From the NCBI RefSeq assembly GCF_000764305.2, contig NW_025946520.1:49739-113738 (forward strand): 64,000 bases of DNA, written 5' to 3'. The notes beneath the pieces are model-generated. The model saw nothing but the letters and a program-made list of their open reading frames with translations, made no database searches and was not told where the DNA came from. The position numbers and the translations under genes are program-made. The DNA comes from Hyalella azteca. Lineage: Eukaryota; Arthropoda; Malacostraca; Amphipoda; Hyalellidae. This document shows positions 1 through 11,739 of this stretch, piece by piece (the first letter of the stretch is position 1; every line of letters starts with the position of its first letter).

Positions 1-515
1 TAGAGTAGGTAGACAATAAAGTAGGTAGACTATAGAGTAGGTGGATAATAGAGTAGGTGGATAATAGAGTAGGTAGATAATTGAGTAGGAAGACAATAGA
101 GTAGGTAGACAATAGTGAAGGTAGACAATAGAGTAGGTAGACAATAGAGTAGGTAGACAATAGAGTAGGTAGACAATAGAGTAGGTATACAATAGAGTAG
201 TAGAGAATAGAGTAGGTAGACAATACAGTGGGTAGACAATACAGTAGGTAGAAAATACAGTAGGTAGACAATAGAGTAGGTAGACAATAGAGTAGGTAGA
301 CAATAGAGTAGGTAGACAATAGAGTAGGTAGACAATAGTGTAAGTAAACAATAAAGTAGGTAGACAATAGAGTAGCTGAGTAGGTAGGCAATAGTGTAGG
401 TAAACAATACAGTAGGTAGACAGTAGAGTAGGTTGACCAGAGAGCGGGTAAACAATATATTATGAAGACATTATAGTAGGCAGAAAATAAAGTATGTAGA
501 AAATAATGTAAGTAA
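1..515. repeat. 16-bp minisatellite, cut by window edge
   Basis: Tandem array of a 16-base unit with core TAGGTAGACAATAGAG, running in from beyond the left edge. Units are near-identical to about 340, then drift (TAGTGTAAGTAAACAA and similar), and decay fully by about 515. A 141-codon open frame on the minus strand is only the repeat read out (periodic Leu/Tyr/Ser) and I do not regard it as a gene. Confidence 0.95.
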
Positions 516-746
516 TCAAATGAGGTATATAGGCAATGCCAAATTGTTTGGTCTATAACATTCATCAGAATAAATGGAAAACTTAACGGATGATATGTTT
601 ACATGCGCAGTATAATGCACATGAATGTCATATCTTCTACAGCAAAATTCAACAATCGTAATAGCCAGGCAGGTTAATTGTGCTGCTTTCGGGCAAACGC
701 AGGAGCTAAATATTGAGTCGATTTAATGACAAGTGCAGTTATGATC

Positions 747-802
747 TGCACCTGCCACTGCACCTGCCACTGCACCTGCCACTGCACCTGCCACTGCACC
801 TG
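747..802. repeat. 12-bp minisatellite
   Basis: About four and a half copies of TGCACCTGCCAC head to tail. The array abuts a 66-base direct duplication, and the last repeat bases (GCACCTG) are included in both copies of that duplication. Confidence 0.9.
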
Positions 803-928
803 TGATAAATTGCTATATAACATCTAAAAATAGGTTATGATAATATTTAAGAAAATATTATGGCACCTGTGATAAATTGCTATATAACATCTAAAAATAG
901 GTTATGATAATATTTAAGAAAATATTAT
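796..928. repeat. 66-bp direct duplication
   Basis: Two copies, 796-861 and 863-928, that I read as identical, separated by one base. Each begins with GCACCTG from the neighbouring 12-bp array and ends in AAAATATTAT. The identity and the shared start suggest a recent slippage or unequal-exchange event. An assembly duplicate is the alternative. Confidence 0.9.
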
Positions 929-1440
929 TAAATACTATATCGTCTGATCATATATTACGATAATATTTAAACATAAGTTGACATAATATATGAGAATAGA
1001 CAATGACCACAATTTTCAATAAATGATGAGAATATCTTGCAATACATCACTGGGATCATCGATCCCATCAACAGTACCGTGCGTGATGGCCATTAATATC
1101 TTAATGAGAGCAATGATGACATCGTCGCTCGTGAGTTGAGCAACTTAAGCTTTGGACGCTCATTACTGAAGGCTCATTAAGAAAGAACAATTCATTAATG
1201 AGACATCGGCTCATTAAATCTGCTAAAGGGTTTTAAACTTACAATTAAAACAACATGGAAAAGTGAAATAAATGAAAACTAGAAAATTTGAATCGGTTTT
1301 CGGAATAAATTTCCTAATGTTCTGATGATTGTCTACATTCCAATTGAATATTATTTAAATGACAATAAATATATATAAAACTCAGACCTCAGGAATCAGT
1401 TTTATATTTATTTATTTTATAAAATAAATAAAAATAAAAC
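929..1440. other. AT-rich spacer, nothing recognised
   Basis: AT-rich sequence with some loose CATTAATGAG-like recurrences around 1090-1215. I see no coding potential, RNA gene or element end. Confidence 0.6.
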
Positions 1441-1747
1441 TCATCAACCATGAGCCCATTCATCAGCCATGAACCCATTCATCAACCATGAACCCAATCA
1501 TCCACAATGAACCCAATCATCAACAATGAACCCATTCATCAACCATGAACCCATTCATCAAAAATTATGAACCCATTCATCAACCATGAACCCATTCATC
1601 AATTATGAACCGATTAATCAACCATGAACTATTCATCAATCATGAACCCATTCATAAATTATGAACCCATTCATCCACCATGAACCCATTCATCAACCAT
1701 GAACCCATTCATCAACCATGAACCCATTCATCCACTATGAACCCATT
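1441..1747. repeat. 19-bp minisatellite
   Basis: About sixteen copies of a 19-base unit, consensus CATCAACCATGAACCCATT, with single-base variants (CATCCACAATG, CATCAATTATG) and one unit lengthened by a few bases near 1560. It is not a coding repeat: 19 is not divisible by three and stops occur in the frames. Confidence 0.95.
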
Positions 1748-2700
1748 TTTGAGTGCCGATCAAATCTCTTCTAAAAATTATTATTTCGGGCCGCACCACT
1801 CAAATAATCTCAAGGATAAAAACAAAAATGAATTCAATTAAAATTTGTAGCAATAATTAAAGCCACCGTTGCAGCAATAATGCTAGCAATAATCAAACAA
1901 TAATTGCAGCAACCGTTCTAGCCATCATTAAAACAATCATCGGAGCCCTAGCAAATTTTTCTTCTACTTCATTCCTTTAATTGATTGGATAAAAATAAAT
2001 GATGCTGGTTCTTTGGAGCCTGATTCCTCTTTTGTCTATATGCTGCTAATCGTTGTGTAAATTGAGACAGATGTATATATATATATTAATATGTAAGGGA
2101 AGGATAAATATTAATAATAAATTTAAAACAAGTAAAGAAGAAAATCATGAATCGTCAGCGGTTATCAGTATTAAGTTTTTCCGAAGACTAAATAAATAGA
2201 TCATTAAATAGAGTATTATAAAGTGACTAAGATACAGGATATCATTGATCCTATAGCATGGGTACCATGCTACGAGCTCGTTTGAGAATGCCCTGTTTTA
2301 CTTTTGGCTGTAACATAAACGTCATCAAAAATTATAATGGCGCCGATTTCTATGACAAAAAAAACAGTAATTATTAAAATGGAGAGCAATAAAGCAACCG
2401 AAGAGAAACTCGTCGCCGTTCTGATCTAATTACGGATGAGAACTCAGCCAAGCATCGGCGCCCTGAGGATACCAAAGATGAAACGACAGCGTTTCTTCCA
2501 GCGAATCTTGTCATCCAAGACAAAGAATTTCGATTTGATTTGATTATTAGTGACCTGGCTGCTGGTAAAGGGATTATTCACTCGATTAACATGAGTAGGA
2601 AGAATCTTTTGAGCTGATTAGCATCGTAATGGCCCTGATTAGCTCGCAACGCACCACTCTCTCTGCTCTATATTGTAATCAATATCGAGCGCGGGGACAT
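1748..2700. other. AT-rich spacer
   Basis: No gene recognised. A weak recurrence of AGCAATAAT/AGCAACCG words lies at 1850-1935. The rest is ordinary AT-rich sequence. Confidence 0.55.
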
Positions 2701-2738
2701 CAAGTGCTTCATATAAATGAAAATTTTTTCAATGGTTT

Positions 2739-2825
2739 CTACTATTGGACTCCGTCCAATAGTAGATACAAAGACTCCGTCCACAAAGACTCCGTCCAAT
2801 AATAGTACAAAGACTCCGTCCACAA
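2739..2825. repeat. Hairpin plus short direct repeats
   Basis: Positions 2739-2749 (CTACTATTGGA) and 2755-2765 (TCCAATAGTAG) are perfect inverted arms around a 5-base loop. The loop plus right arm (ACTCCGTCCAATA) is then repeated three more times to 2825, joined by TACAAAG or CACAAAG. This looks like a small foldback whose arm was copied by slippage. Confidence 0.85.
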
Positions 2826-2829
2826 TGAT

Positions 2830-4380
2830 TATTAGCCTGTTGCGTAGAAAAATGACTTATTATTGATTTTTATAACTACGCTATATATAATAAATTTCGA
2901 TAGTTGCTATACGTCGGACTGACATACAAAAAGTATTCACGTGTAGCGGTTTCCAAGCTATTCACTTTTGGATTTGGCAGCGGTCAAATACTAGTAAATG
3001 AATGATATTATACAATTGTTTTGTATAATAAAATTAAGAAATCTATAAAGGGTTCAAATAAGAAAGATTCTTTGCTGTCAACAAATTAAAGAATTAAAAT
3101 CTTTCCACCCTTTCTTAACCGCACACGGCAGACCGCCATCGATTCACACGCGATTGCGGATTAAAACGAACTAAAATCCCCCACGTACAATTTAATCTTG
3201 AGTTAAATGAGCAAATAATCCTCACTGAACTCTGATTGAACTTCTGGGATTTGCTGAACGCTAAGCCAAAGTCATTGACTTGGTTGAGGCGACGCTGAAG
3301 TTTGCTTCATTTCACTCCGGTCGACGCGAGCTCAATTTATTGTGTTGTTTAAAAATAATTAATAATGATTAACCAAATCAAAGCAATATGCACAATACTG
3401 TAAATATATTTTATCTCGTAATAAAATCGCCATTCGTCTTCAGGAGGTACATTAGTAACGTAATCTGTGATCTCCATTTAAGTATCCAAAATCTACAGCA
3501 TTATTTTCTCATTAAACTTCAATTCCATTACACTGACGTAGAAGGTGAACGAACGTTCATGCATGCCAAAGACCGTTAATTTGAATAATTTATAAATAGA
3601 AGTTTAGGGCAGCTGAATTTTCCTTAATTAAATATGGAATCAATGCAGGTTTCAAACATTTTTGGAAATGATACCCAAAACTATCAAAATTGTATCAGTG
3701 CAAAAGAATAGGCTTAATCACCTAAAAAAAATTGTTCAATACCAAGTGGCGCATTACCCCATTACCCCAGAGTGTGGGAATTTTTAAATTAGAGGAGTTG
3801 ATTAATACAGATTGATTGGAATCCGCCCCACCAATTACAGAAGTCAACACATGGATACTGAGCATCAAGCGCCCCACCACAAATAAACAACGCAAGAGCT
3901 TGTATGGGCTACAGACTTAAATTTAATTAGGAATTAAGCTCAGTACAACATCATTAAATATAGATCAACCGCAAAGGAGCAATTTATGTGCACAAGGCTT
4001 CACACGATGCGAGCTAACGTACAATGACGTGGCATTCCAGTACACCGTCCCTTAGATTAAAAACACGCATATACCAATTATATTAATATGCAGTACAGGG
4101 ATTTTAAATACACTGCAAATATTCAAATGTGCAGGCAGTTACAGGGCCTTCAAATACACCGACACATAGCCTACAAGTTCGCTTTATTTTTGCTTTTAAA
4201 TACGCATCTTCAGAGCCTCTACATATGTACACAGGCCTATCCAGGCCTATTCTTCTACGCCGAAGATACTATGCTATTGTTACCTTCAGTTTAAATGCAC
4301 AGCTACAGAGCCTTCAGCAACGTAACTTTAGAGCCTTCAAATGCACAGTCCTGGAGCATTTGCGTGCTTGAGACGTAATT
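2830..4380. other. Spacer, short open frames only
   Basis: AT-rich spacer. Frames of 60-80 codons at 3388-3579 and 4088-4371 show no domain, no signal peptide and no splice context that I recognise. Loose recurrence of CAGAGCCTTCA-like words at 4140-4350 hints at a decayed tandem array. Confidence 0.5.
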
Positions 4381-4394
4381 TGAATTCGGTATCA

Positions 4395-4560
4395 GCCATC
4401 ATCGCGACGTAGCGGCGTCAGGCTGACGTCCGACGTACGCACGGTCGCGTGGTGGCGCGCCGTGATTGACGGGCGGCGGCGGCAGCTGATGCGCCGCAAC
4501 ATTGGCGTCACGGGCCCGTAATTGACTGGCCGGGCCAGCGGCAGGCGAGCCATCGGCAGG
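4395..4560. other. GC- and CpG-rich patch
   Basis: A sharply GC-rich stretch in an AT-rich setting, with many CpG (GGCGCGCC, GGGCGGCGGCGGC). It leads directly into a 24-bp array. It could be a small CpG-rich promoter fragment or part of an insertion. No transcript feature is visible. Confidence 0.55.
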
Positions 4561-4572
4561 CGAGGTGTGGAA

Positions 4573-4745
4573 AAATATCAGCAGACGAAGTGATCAGAGT
4601 ATAAGCAGGTGAGGTGGTCAAGGCAGCAGCAGGCGAGGTGGTCAAGGCAGCAGCAGGCAAGGTGGTCAAGGCAGCAGCAGGCGAGGTGGTCAAGGCAGCA
4701 GCAGGCGAGGTGGTCAAGGCAGCAGCAGGCGAAATGATCAAGTTA
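4573..4745. repeat. 24-bp minisatellite
   Basis: Five regular units from 4621 to 4740 with core CAGGCGAGGTGGTCA, preceded by degenerate ones from about 4573. Twenty-four is divisible by three, so the minus strand stays open as a Thr-Ser-Pro-Ala-Ala-Ala-Leu repeat (105 codons, 4508-4825). With no flanking coding signals I treat this as an array, not a gene. Confidence 0.9.
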
Positions 4746-7460
4746 CTACAAGGCGAAGAGAACAGGTGACGGGGTAACACATACACCAAACGTCGACCTC
4801 GATTCACACATGCCCACAGGTTCACAGGATTAACCGTGAAAAAGATCTAAGGAATATGCCTGCTGAATTAGGCCTGCATACCAAGTGATCAGTGATGAAA
4901 AAACTAGTAAAATTAGCCGTTAGCTTAAATTAAATATACAAGGAGTTAAAAAAAATACAGAAGTGAGTTCCACGTAGCTGTTGATATCAGGGGCTTCTCG
5001 GCCGGTGAGTACCACTGAAGATATTTCCTAGTCGACGCGAAAAAAAACATGGCATGAGAGTTAGTTGTTGAAATGGCAATGTGTTGCATTAAATCTAAAA
5101 TTTGTGGCCAGTAAAACCAAAGAAGATATTTACATTTTCATTAATGGCTTAAGCAAAACAATATGTAACAATTGTCAGAAGTTAAAATACATGCACAGAC
5201 ATTTAACCAAATAATCAATAAATTGAATTGAATAATTATCTCAGTAAGCTAAAGAAATACACATGAAAAAAATTCTATCACGAGTTATATAATGTTACAT
5301 AAAAAGTTCTTAGATGCTAATCATTATAGTGTAAACCAAGGTTATAATTCACACTTTAAAAATTTCAATCCAGAAGTTTTTTTCATGGCAGGTTCTCTTT
5401 TTAACTATTTTATTATTAGCTCTAATGTAAATATGAACTTCACACAAAATTTCACCAAGGGTGCACATCGAAAATAAATCATTCGCGCAAAATGATCGTG
5501 CATTTTTTAAAATATATTCGTTGAATAAACGCATATTAAAAAGCGTCTTCGAAGATGCCAACACTTGACATGATCGCATAATTGACCTTCACGGTAATAA
5601 GCGTTTCATGAGGCTAACTTGTAAGCTAATCCCCCCAGCCTCGCAGGAATGTGGCGGCGACAGCTCTCGAATGGTTTTGTCACGCCGAACTCTGACAAAA
5701 AATTGACACTTCTTTTTGCATATGCAAAGAGGAGATCGGGTGGCCTGTGAGAGCCTCGCACCGTGTGACCCTCGCAGCGATTACAATGAATGACTTTGAT
5801 AATTCATGAACGGGCATTAGAAACAATTATATGGAGAAAAGGAAGAGAAAAAGCATCGTAAAATATTTTGAAGTTTTCAATCTCAATGTGATCTAATAAA
5901 ATTGGACACCTCAAGTGTGAACTTTAACACACGGGCTATAAAGTATGGCTTCGAAAATTTGTGACGAAATTTCAAGCTAATAATTAAATGCCTTAAAAAA
6001 TAATTTTATGTGGAATGAAGAAAACAAAATCATCAATTGTTCAATCGTAGTGGCTGTTTTCTGAGAGTCTGGAGATCGTCTTTTGGATAGCTATACATCT
6101 CGAGCGCGGTTCCTTGTCAAGCTGTACTGCGTCATAAAGTAACAGTATCTGTAATCCACAAACATATCAAGATTGGATTATTTTTGTATCGAAAAAACTC
6201 GTGCAACATGCACGTCCTTTATCCAGCTGGCTAGCACCATTATACTTCCGAGGTTAAGAGATTCAGATTTCAATATTTCAATAATTGTCTCATATACATG
6301 TATATAAATGTTGTAACGCCTTTTTCGATTGTTCAGTTCAAGTTCCCTCGTCATAAGTTTTATAAAAGTTGTAAATATACTCTGTTTATTATATCAGCAG
6401 AATTGTTTTATGATATCTCTTGGAACTTTGAAATTTGTGATGGATTTGTGAACTATGACAGCAGTTGTGATGTCGAGCAGTAAATGTTGAGCCGTGGTAC
6501 GATGAAGCGATACCTCGATCAGCAGCGTAGCATTAAATTAAATAATTACCTTGCACAAATAATACGATGGAAGATATTGCATGTTGTCGATACCATCAAG
6601 GGAAATTGTACTCGCCGGAGTTAATTTTTAAAGCAAACTGTCATTATAGTACATTTTCCAGTGCGTTAATAATATTATTAGTCTTATTTTGTGCAAATTG
6701 GACCAGTTTATGTATTAAGGGTAATTTAGCGAAAGTAGCCAACGCAATACGTTGCTCACTTTCTTGTATGATGGCCGTGGCTAAATTTGATTGACAAGCG
6801 ATCGACGGTACCACGAAGAGTGAATATATTCAGAATAACGCAGTTGCTCCGTGAAATTATGTAGCATTGGAAATACTAAGGGGCGGCAGACTGCATCTTC
6901 CAGAAGTTGATGGATCATGTAAAGACGAGCTACTGGTGGACTTTGAGGTAAATAAATAGAAGACAAATTAAAAAATTAATTCATACTGCCGATTATAATA
7001 AGATACTGTAAACGCATCGGTTTCGTAGAAATAAATCATGCAGAATATTGCTTTTAGGTAACCCTGAGAGGTTAGGTTCAGAGCAGGAAAATTCCAAATC
7101 TCCAGTATTAGAAGACAACTCTAACAAGTTGACCAGGCATACAAGGCCACATTTATTGCCTAAAAGTTGTCTAATAATTTAGAAGCATTAAAAAATCATT
7201 TATCAAAAATAAACATCAATAAACATAGTCAAAAAGCATTTGCTTTTCTCTCATTTTAGACGAAGAATTCAAGAAATTTGTTATCAGTGTTCACCCCTAA
7301 CACATATGTTAGAGCTAGCTCAAGGGAAAGACCCCAGCGCTGTCATGTACCGTGGTTATGCGTATACTTGACAAATAAGAATGGTCACCGCCGTCATAAT
7401 ATAAGCTACTCATTTAATTTAAGTTACTCAGTTCCATGAAAAGCTCGCCTAATACTTGTA
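4746..7460. other. Spacer, no gene recognised
   Basis: Long AT-rich stretch. Open frames are 60-76 codons (for example 5292-5477, 6298-6483, 6567-6794) and none resembles a known family or has convincing splice sites. Confidence 0.5.
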
Positions 7461-7463
7461 GTG

Positions 7464-8105
7464 AAAGAAACGATTTACCATGGAATGTAGTGTAGGTTTT
7501 GACACTCCATACTGACACTCTATTATTCATTTATAAGTGTTCACACATAATAACAAAGAAGGTTAGGCTATAAATGGAATTTAGTGTAGGTATTGCCACT
7601 CCATGATAACATAGTAAGTTTACACGAGTTTCCATCTAACAACTAGAGAAGAAGAGGATGTACCAGGAATGTAGTGTAAGTATTGACCACCAATATTTAG
7701 TTTATACGAATTTCTCACTTTATACGAATGATGCAGTAAGAATGTACTGTAGGAATTGACACTCCATCATTCGTTTACACGAGTTTCCCACCTGATAAAT
7801 AGGGAAGCAAATGATGCAGTAAGAATGTGACGTAGGTATTGACACTTCATCATTCGTTTACACGGGTTTGCCACCTAATAAATAGGGAAGAGTAGGTATT
7901 GACACTCCATCATTCGTTTACACGGGTTTGCCACCTAATAAATAGGGAAGCAAATGATGCAGTAAGAATGTGCTGTAGGTATTGACACTCCATCATTCGT
8001 TTATACGAGTTTCCACCTAGTAAATAGGGAAGCAAATAATGCAGTAAGAATGTGACGTAGGTATTGACACTCCATCATTCGTTTACACGAGTTTCCCACC
8101 CTGCT
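7464..8105. repeat. ~83-bp tandem array with decayed edge
   Basis: Long-unit tandem array built on GTAGGTATTGACACTCCATC, then TTCGTTTACACGAGTTT, then ACCTAATAAATAGGGAAG. Units near 7740-8100 are close to identical, with one shortened unit at about 7889. Units at 7464-7740 are recognisable but have diverged in length and sequence. The array ends abruptly at 8100-8105, where GC-richer sequence starts. Confidence 0.85.
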
Positions 8106-8109
8106 CACG

Positions 8110-8870
8110 TGACCGAAGTTTTCATTAATCCACTTACTGCTAATGTATTGATGACGAGCGCGTCTCACGTATCTGAGCAGCACGCGTAACGCGTCTACGT
8201 GCGTAACACTACACGTGCTACCCTCGTAACTTGATGCACGTAAACGTTGGCTGAGCGTGTGTAACTTTCGGCTAATAAATACAACTTTCTAATGTTTTAT
8301 TAATAGTGAGTTATTGTAGCAAAAAGATGTCGTCTGATAATTCCGTTACATACGTATATGCAAGAAAATAATTTCAACAATCAATGAGCTACGAATTGTA
8401 CATTAACGTAGTTTTATTTTTACTTGAACTCGCTGCCTTGGCAAAAATGTTACTCAGAAACAATTTAAAAATTAAAGCACTTTACCATTAATCACTGACA
8501 TCACTTAATCATCACGAGAAGTTCACTGATCTGCGTTTTGTACACGCATTCAATATAATAATCAAGGATAGTTTGTTTGAATGGACTTTTTAGGTACTAA
8601 TTGTTTTAGGAAATACACATCTGAACATCGCGCATTTTTTCGAAAAAATAGTGGTAATAAAAAAACGTACAAAACGTGCGAGTGAAAACTCCTCACGTAA
8701 ACTATAATTCTTCGCTAATACCGTCAAACTTGCTTAGCTAATTGAGAATTGCTGGCTAATGAGATTAATAATCAATTATAATCGCAAAATAATTCCAACA
8801 ATTAAACAAGAATACATCATTTGTCAATATATGTTAGAACCATTCGAATATTTGTACGTCAGTTCCATCA
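8110..8870. other. Spacer with ACGTG-rich start
   Basis: The first 140 bases are rich in ACGTG/ACGCGT words (8105-8250). The rest is plain AT-rich. No gene recognised. Confidence 0.5.
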
Positions 8871-8871
8871 A

Positions 8872-9390
8872 ACCAAGTCCTCTGCTTCATCCCGGCCGTC
8901 AGGACCAAGTCCTCTCCCTCATCCCGGCCCTCAGGACCAAGTCCTCTCCCTCATCCCGGCCGTCAGGACCAAATCCTCTCCCTCACCCCGGCCGTCAGGA
9001 CCAAGTCATCTCCCTCACCCCGGCCGTCAGGACCAAGTCCTCTCCTTCATCCCGGCCGTCAGGACCAAGTCCCCTCCCTCATCCCGGCCGTCAGAACCAA
9101 ATCCTCTCCCTCACCCCGGCCGTCAGGACCAAGTCCTCTCCCTCACACCGGCCGTCAGGACCAAGTCCCCTCCCTCATCCCGGCTGTCAGGACCAAGTCC
9201 TCTCCCTCATCCCGGCCCTCAGGACCAAGTCCTCTCCCTCATCCCAGCCGTCAGGACCAAGTCCTCTCCTTCATCCCGGCCGTCAGGACCAAGTCCTCTC
9301 CCTCACCCCGGCCATCAGGACCAAGTCCCCTCCCTCATCCCGGCCCTCAGGACCAAGTCCTCTCCCTCATCCCGGCCATCAGGAGGACCA
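8872..9390. repeat. 32-bp minisatellite
   Basis: About sixteen copies of a 32-base unit with core CCCGGCCGTCAGGACCAAGT, interrupted by no unique sequence. Because 32 is not divisible by three and the unit lacks stop codons, two frames stay open on the plus strand for 226 and 233 codons. Both are repeat read-through of the same DNA and are not evidence of proteins. Confidence 0.95.
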
Positions 9391-9629
9391 AGTGGCTTTG
9401 TCCATCTGTGGATCCCAAATCTGTTGGATAAACAGGTAAAAATATTAATTTGGGGTCGCTTTCTGGCTCCGGAACACGTGCGAAAACAACTCATAATCCT
9501 CATCGATCCCAGGACGTTTTAAAGGACATCAATTTGTGATAATACGTCTCGCTGTCTGTTGTTGCACAGCTGGGGAACTGAAGACCAATGGGTCTTTAGA
9601 ATGTCTTCTTAGCTCTGTATTATTATAAG

Positions 9630-9906
9630 ACGGCATAACTTTTTTGTTTATATGCATACAATTAATGACCATAGAATGCATTATAACTTTCAAGGAGTCG
9701 AACAATTCTTTAGATGACGTTGGTAGATCAAAAGGTAGATTTAGCAAATTATAATAATATATTAATGACGTTTCGAATGTAGTAGCAACATTCATTTTCA
9801 AGTTAAGAGAAGCATTGAATATTTAAATTATATTATAGCATTGAGTAATGAAATTATTCCACGCTTCTCTTAACTTGAAAAATAATGTTGCTACATTCGA
9901 AACGTC
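9630..9906 (-). repeat. Dispersed element C with foldback end
   Basis: Arms 9768-9813 and 9863-9906 are inverted repeats of about 45 bases with only a few differences (outer ends GACGTTTCGAATGTAG and its complement), around a 49-base loop. The sequence from about 9640 to 9768, read on the minus strand, matches 10890-11040 read on the plus strand. The shared stretch has an open frame in both copies (LPFDLPTSSKELFDSLKV here, LPFDLPKSWKELFDSFKV there), which suggests decay from a once-coding element. Family unknown. Confidence 0.7.
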
Positions 9907-10004
9907 TGTAAGGAATTTATACGAATATAACGGCTAATAATTTTTATTGAACTCGAAACGAAAAAACTTGGACACCAGCTAGTGCAGTCACTCTTGAACT
10001 GTCG

Positions 10005-10045
10005 AGACTGAAGTTGAACTGTCGAGACTGAAGTTCAAGACACTG
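10005..10045. repeat. 20-bp direct repeat pair
   Basis: GAACTGTCGAGACTGAAGTT occurs twice in direct succession. A minor slippage product. Confidence 0.8.
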
Positions 10046-10049
10046 AAAT

Positions 10050-10889
10050 TAGAGACAAAACATCCAAATTAAATGCAAGTAGGAGCTCTAGAAATGACTA
10101 TAATACCACTATATTCACCAATTCCAATTTCAACGGCACAAGATATGACAGTGAACGCTATCCTCTTTCTAACCTCAAATCAAACAAAGTACAACGCAGA
10201 ACAGGTAGTATGCACTGGCAGCACCGGAGACAAGAAGCGAGATGACACGTACAAGACGAGAGGTGAATACCGGGGGTTATACTGTAATATAACGGAATGA
10301 ACGGTAAAATCGGGTTTCAAATACTAGCAAGAACCTTAGTAATATGATATTAACGAGTCAAAGCTCGGCATTTTCACATGACACAATTTAAATTATTCGC
10401 GAAGACCAACCTTCAAATTATTGCCATTGGCGAATTTCGAAGTGGCTTGAATACAGCCGTTTAGAGGTATATTTGTGGTAAAATGGTGCAATTGGTAGAA
10501 GTTAGTAAATGCTTGGCCCAACCGACTAAGTAAGAAGGAGGTTAAGTGCACTAAGGCAACTAATAGTTAAAGTTAAGGCTCGAAGGCCGGCCATACTGCC
10601 AGAGTAACGCGCCAGAGACGACTTCTAAGTTGTTGGGCCTAACCAAAGAGGTGACTTAGCATGCATTATAGGCCAAAGGGCCCATGTCATGCATTAATTC
10701 ACGTAAATAAGTAATTGAGAAAACGAAAATTGCATTCCGAGATTGATAAGATAATACAATCTAGAACACTTTAAGATTCGCCACCCGCTCTAGCCTCCGA
10801 AATCCTTCTCTAATGGTTCCTAGCTATCTAGAAATCAACTTAAAACTATACTTATTCTACAAGGTCCTGCTCAATTAAAACGGAACATA
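10050..10889. other. Spacer, no gene recognised
   Basis: One open frame of 75 codons (10073-10300) has no recognisable domain. No repeats or elements seen. Confidence 0.5.
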
Positions 10890-11117
10890 ATTTCTTATAC
10901 GTCGTTAATATATTATTATTATTATTTGCCAAATCTGCCTTTTGATCTACCAAAGTCATGGAAAGAATTGTTTGACTCCTTTAAAGTTACGATGCATTAT
11001 CTGGTCATTAGCTCTTTGTGTGCACCTATGTTTTATATTCACAATGTATTAGAAGAAATTCGAGTAGAGCGTTACATAATGCATGCGGATGAATTCACCC
11101 ACCGACATGCGCTCTGA
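10890..11117 (+). repeat. Dispersed element C, second copy
   Basis: Matches the minus strand of the copy near 9.6-9.77 kb over at least 10890-11040, including CGTTAATATATTATTATTAT and the following LPFDLP...KELFDS reading frame. This copy lacks the TTCGAATGTAGCAACATT arm of the other. Encoded-residue differences are moderate, so the copies are old. Origin unknown; probably a mobile-element remnant. Confidence 0.65.
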
Positions 11118-11157
11118 TTCTGAATGAACAAATGAATAAGTATAAATATATAATTTG

Positions 11158-11228
11158 TAATATATATATATAATATATTATATATATATATAATTTATAA
11201 TATTATATATATAATATATAAATATAAA
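11158..11228. repeat. (TA)n microsatellite
   Basis: TATATA runs interrupted by AATTTATAATAT. Simple repeat only. Confidence 0.9.
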
Positions 11229-11480
11229 TAAACAAGTAAATAACCGCAATTTGTATGCCTGAATAACTTGCGTCACTCAAAATCAATCCTGTATTATGAA
11301 GACTGAAAGAATAAAATATAAATCGAACAGGCTGTCATTTCCCAATAATATTAAAGGTATGTATATAAAATGGCACCATAGTGAGGCTGCAGTACAATTA
11401 TAAACTATATAATATAATGTATAGATCAAATCAGCATAGTGTGGATGAGCCGTTGAATATCGCGTTTTTTATCGTTATTT

Positions 11481-11600
11481 TCCAATGTGTCTACACAGTG
11501 CGTAATGTGTTGATACAGAGCGTGATGTGTTGATACAGAGCGTAATGTGTTGATACAGAGCGTGATGTGTTGATACAGAGCGTGATGTGTTGATACAGAG
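11481..11600. repeat. 20-bp minisatellite
   Basis: Six units of CGTGATGTGTTGATACAGAG (first unit degenerate). It ends at 11600, and within five bases a different array begins. Confidence 0.95.
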
Positions 11601-11604
11601 CCTT

Positions 11605-11736
11605 CTACCACATCACCAGCGTTTGCCACATCACCCGCGTTCTGCCACATCACCAGCGTTCTGCCACATCACCAGCGTTTGCCACATCACCAGCGTTCGC
11701 TACATCACCAGCGTTCTGCCACATCACCGGCGTTCT
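11605..11736. repeat. 18/19-bp minisatellite
   Basis: Seven units of CTGCCACATCACCAGCGTT with 18- and 19-base variants. It abuts the 20-bp array on its left, and the two units share no obvious sequence. Confidence 0.93.
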
Positions 11737-11739
11737 GGC

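Noticed and set aside
4508..4825. 105-codon Pro/Ala/Thr-rich minus frame
   Set aside because: The unit is 24 bp, so the frame persists automatically. No gene signals around it.
8759..9522. Two overlapping 226- and 233-codon plus frames, Pro/Ser-rich
   Set aside because: Both come from one 32-bp array whose unit has no stop and a length not divisible by three. No splice or start context.
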